The position numbers and the translations under genes were made by a program. Under the pieces are notes generated by a model. It saw only the letters and a program-made list of their open reading frames with translations, ran no database searches and had not been told where the DNA came from. 23,419 nucleotides of DNA from Candidatus Raymondbacteria bacterium RIFOXYA2_FULL_49_16 (GTDB lineage Bacteria; Fibrobacterota; OXYB2-FULL-49-7; XYB2-FULL-49-35), in NCBI GenBank assembly GCA_001789205.1, contig MFYT01000103.1, positions 1-23,419 of the forward strand, read 5' to 3'. This document shows positions 23,071 to 23,419 of this stretch, one piece after another; the first letter of the stretch is position 1, and the number at the start of each line of letters is the position of its first letter.

Positions 23071-23419
23071 ATGTTCAAAGCAAAAACATCAAAACCCCGG
23101 ACAGCGATCCGCGTCATGGCAGCCGCTATTTTCGCATGCCTGTCCATCCAAATAGTCCAGGCGGATTATTATGGCGCCACCCCTGTTATCAACAATGAGG
23201 CCACGCGGGGATTAACAACCGTTACATCCGCTGAACCCATGGGAGAGGGACGCCTTACGTTCAGTGTTTCCGGAAATTGGTATAACCAGAATCAGGAGTT
23301 TATCTCAACCCCCAATAAAAACGCCTCTATTGTCAACGGGCTTGGGGCGGCTTCGTATGGGGCAAGTCCCTTTATCGATCTCTTTGCGTCTGTGGGGGCC
23401 TTTGGATCGAGTAATTATA
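23071..23419 (+). CDS. OmpA-family protein copy 2 (5' part, runs off the window)
   Basis: The first 116 codons of a second gene like the one at 15-1646 are present. The signal peptide (about 1-31, ending IVQA) differs from copy 1. After it the proteins align without gaps: TPVINNEATRGLTTVTSAEP versus TPVINSEATRGLSSVSSAEP, then an identical stretch from NQNQEFISTPNKNASIVNGL to the window end. The start is an ATG with AGGAG 5 nt upstream (23061-23065). It has its own sigma-54 promoter. The OmpA peptidoglycan-binding domain would lie beyond the window, so the family call rests on similarity to copy 1. Confidence 0.85.
   Translation, partial: MFKAKTSKPRTAIRVMAAAIFACLSIQIVQADYYGATPVINNEATRGLTTVTSAEPMGEGRLTFSVSGNWYNQNQEFISTPNKNASIVNGLGAASYGASPFIDLFASVGAFGSSNY
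23293..23419 (+). repeat. Inverted repeat copy within OmpA copy 2
   Basis: This segment matches the reverse complement of 1292-1418 with one mismatch in 127 nt. The perfect part, 23326-23419, runs up to the last base of the window, so the true repeat is probably longer. Confidence 0.95.

Noticed and set aside
1-23419. A mobile element or genomic island explaining the inverted OmpA ends.
   Set aside because: There is no transposase, integrase, tRNA target or terminal element-like sequence; the inverted repeat is coding sequence of two paralogues.

Overview
The window looks like a bacterial chromosome segment from a diderm (Gram-negative-type) organism. Two proteins end in a PNPFNPST-type C-terminal domain resembling type IX secretion sorting domains. 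This suggests the Fibrobacterota-Chlorobiota-Bacteroidota (FCB) group or an allied candidate phylum; I cannot name a species. Almost every gene encodes an envelope protein. I saw no rRNA, tRNA, CRISPR array, transposase or phage gene.

Layout by transcription unit. (1) Minus strand, 4261 to 15: a BON-domain protein, a small predicted outer-membrane barrel, an ice-binding-like (DUF3494) protein with a sorting domain, and an OmpA-family protein. (2) Minus, 13043 to 4488: a giant cyclic beta-1,2-glucan synthase (NdvB/ChvB-like). (3) Plus, 13449 to 14395: a small two-helix membrane protein and a predicted outer-membrane protein. (4) Minus, 16304 to 14433: a predicted outer-membrane protein and a BNR/Asp-box propeller with a sorting domain. 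(5) Minus, 21761 to 16544: a compact Mla/Mce-type lipid transport operon (permease with STAS domain, ATPase, MCE protein, PqiC-like lipoprotein) ending in a 590-residue predicted outer-membrane protein. (6) Plus, 22041 to 22588: a LapA-domain protein and a basic 94-residue protein. (7) Minus, 22783 to 22658: a 41-residue membrane protein. (8) Plus, 23071 to the window end: the 5' part of a second OmpA-family gene, paralogous to the gene at 15-1646 and inverted relative to it.

The main discovery is regulatory. All eight units have, upstream of the first gene, a 16-nt match to the -24/-12 promoter of sigma-54 (RpoN), always with exactly 10 nt between the GG and GC dinucleotides. In all five intergenic regions holding these promoters there is also a 17-nt partly palindromic element (roughly WTTCTNNWWWAYGAGAA). 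It lies 63-76 nt beyond the -24 box of the minus-strand promoter, and in three regions it sits between two divergent promoters. I infer that the whole window is one sigma-54 regulon for envelope building or protection, driven by an unidentified enhancer-binding protein. Its apparent members would act on periplasmic glucan, outer-membrane lipid homeostasis, OmpA/BON envelope proteins and surface-exported proteins.

Other points of note are the 41-residue gene, a possible one-base deletion at the 5' end of the glucan synthase gene, and a sharp identity boundary between the two inverted OmpA genes. All functions are read from sequence patterns alone; no database search was run.
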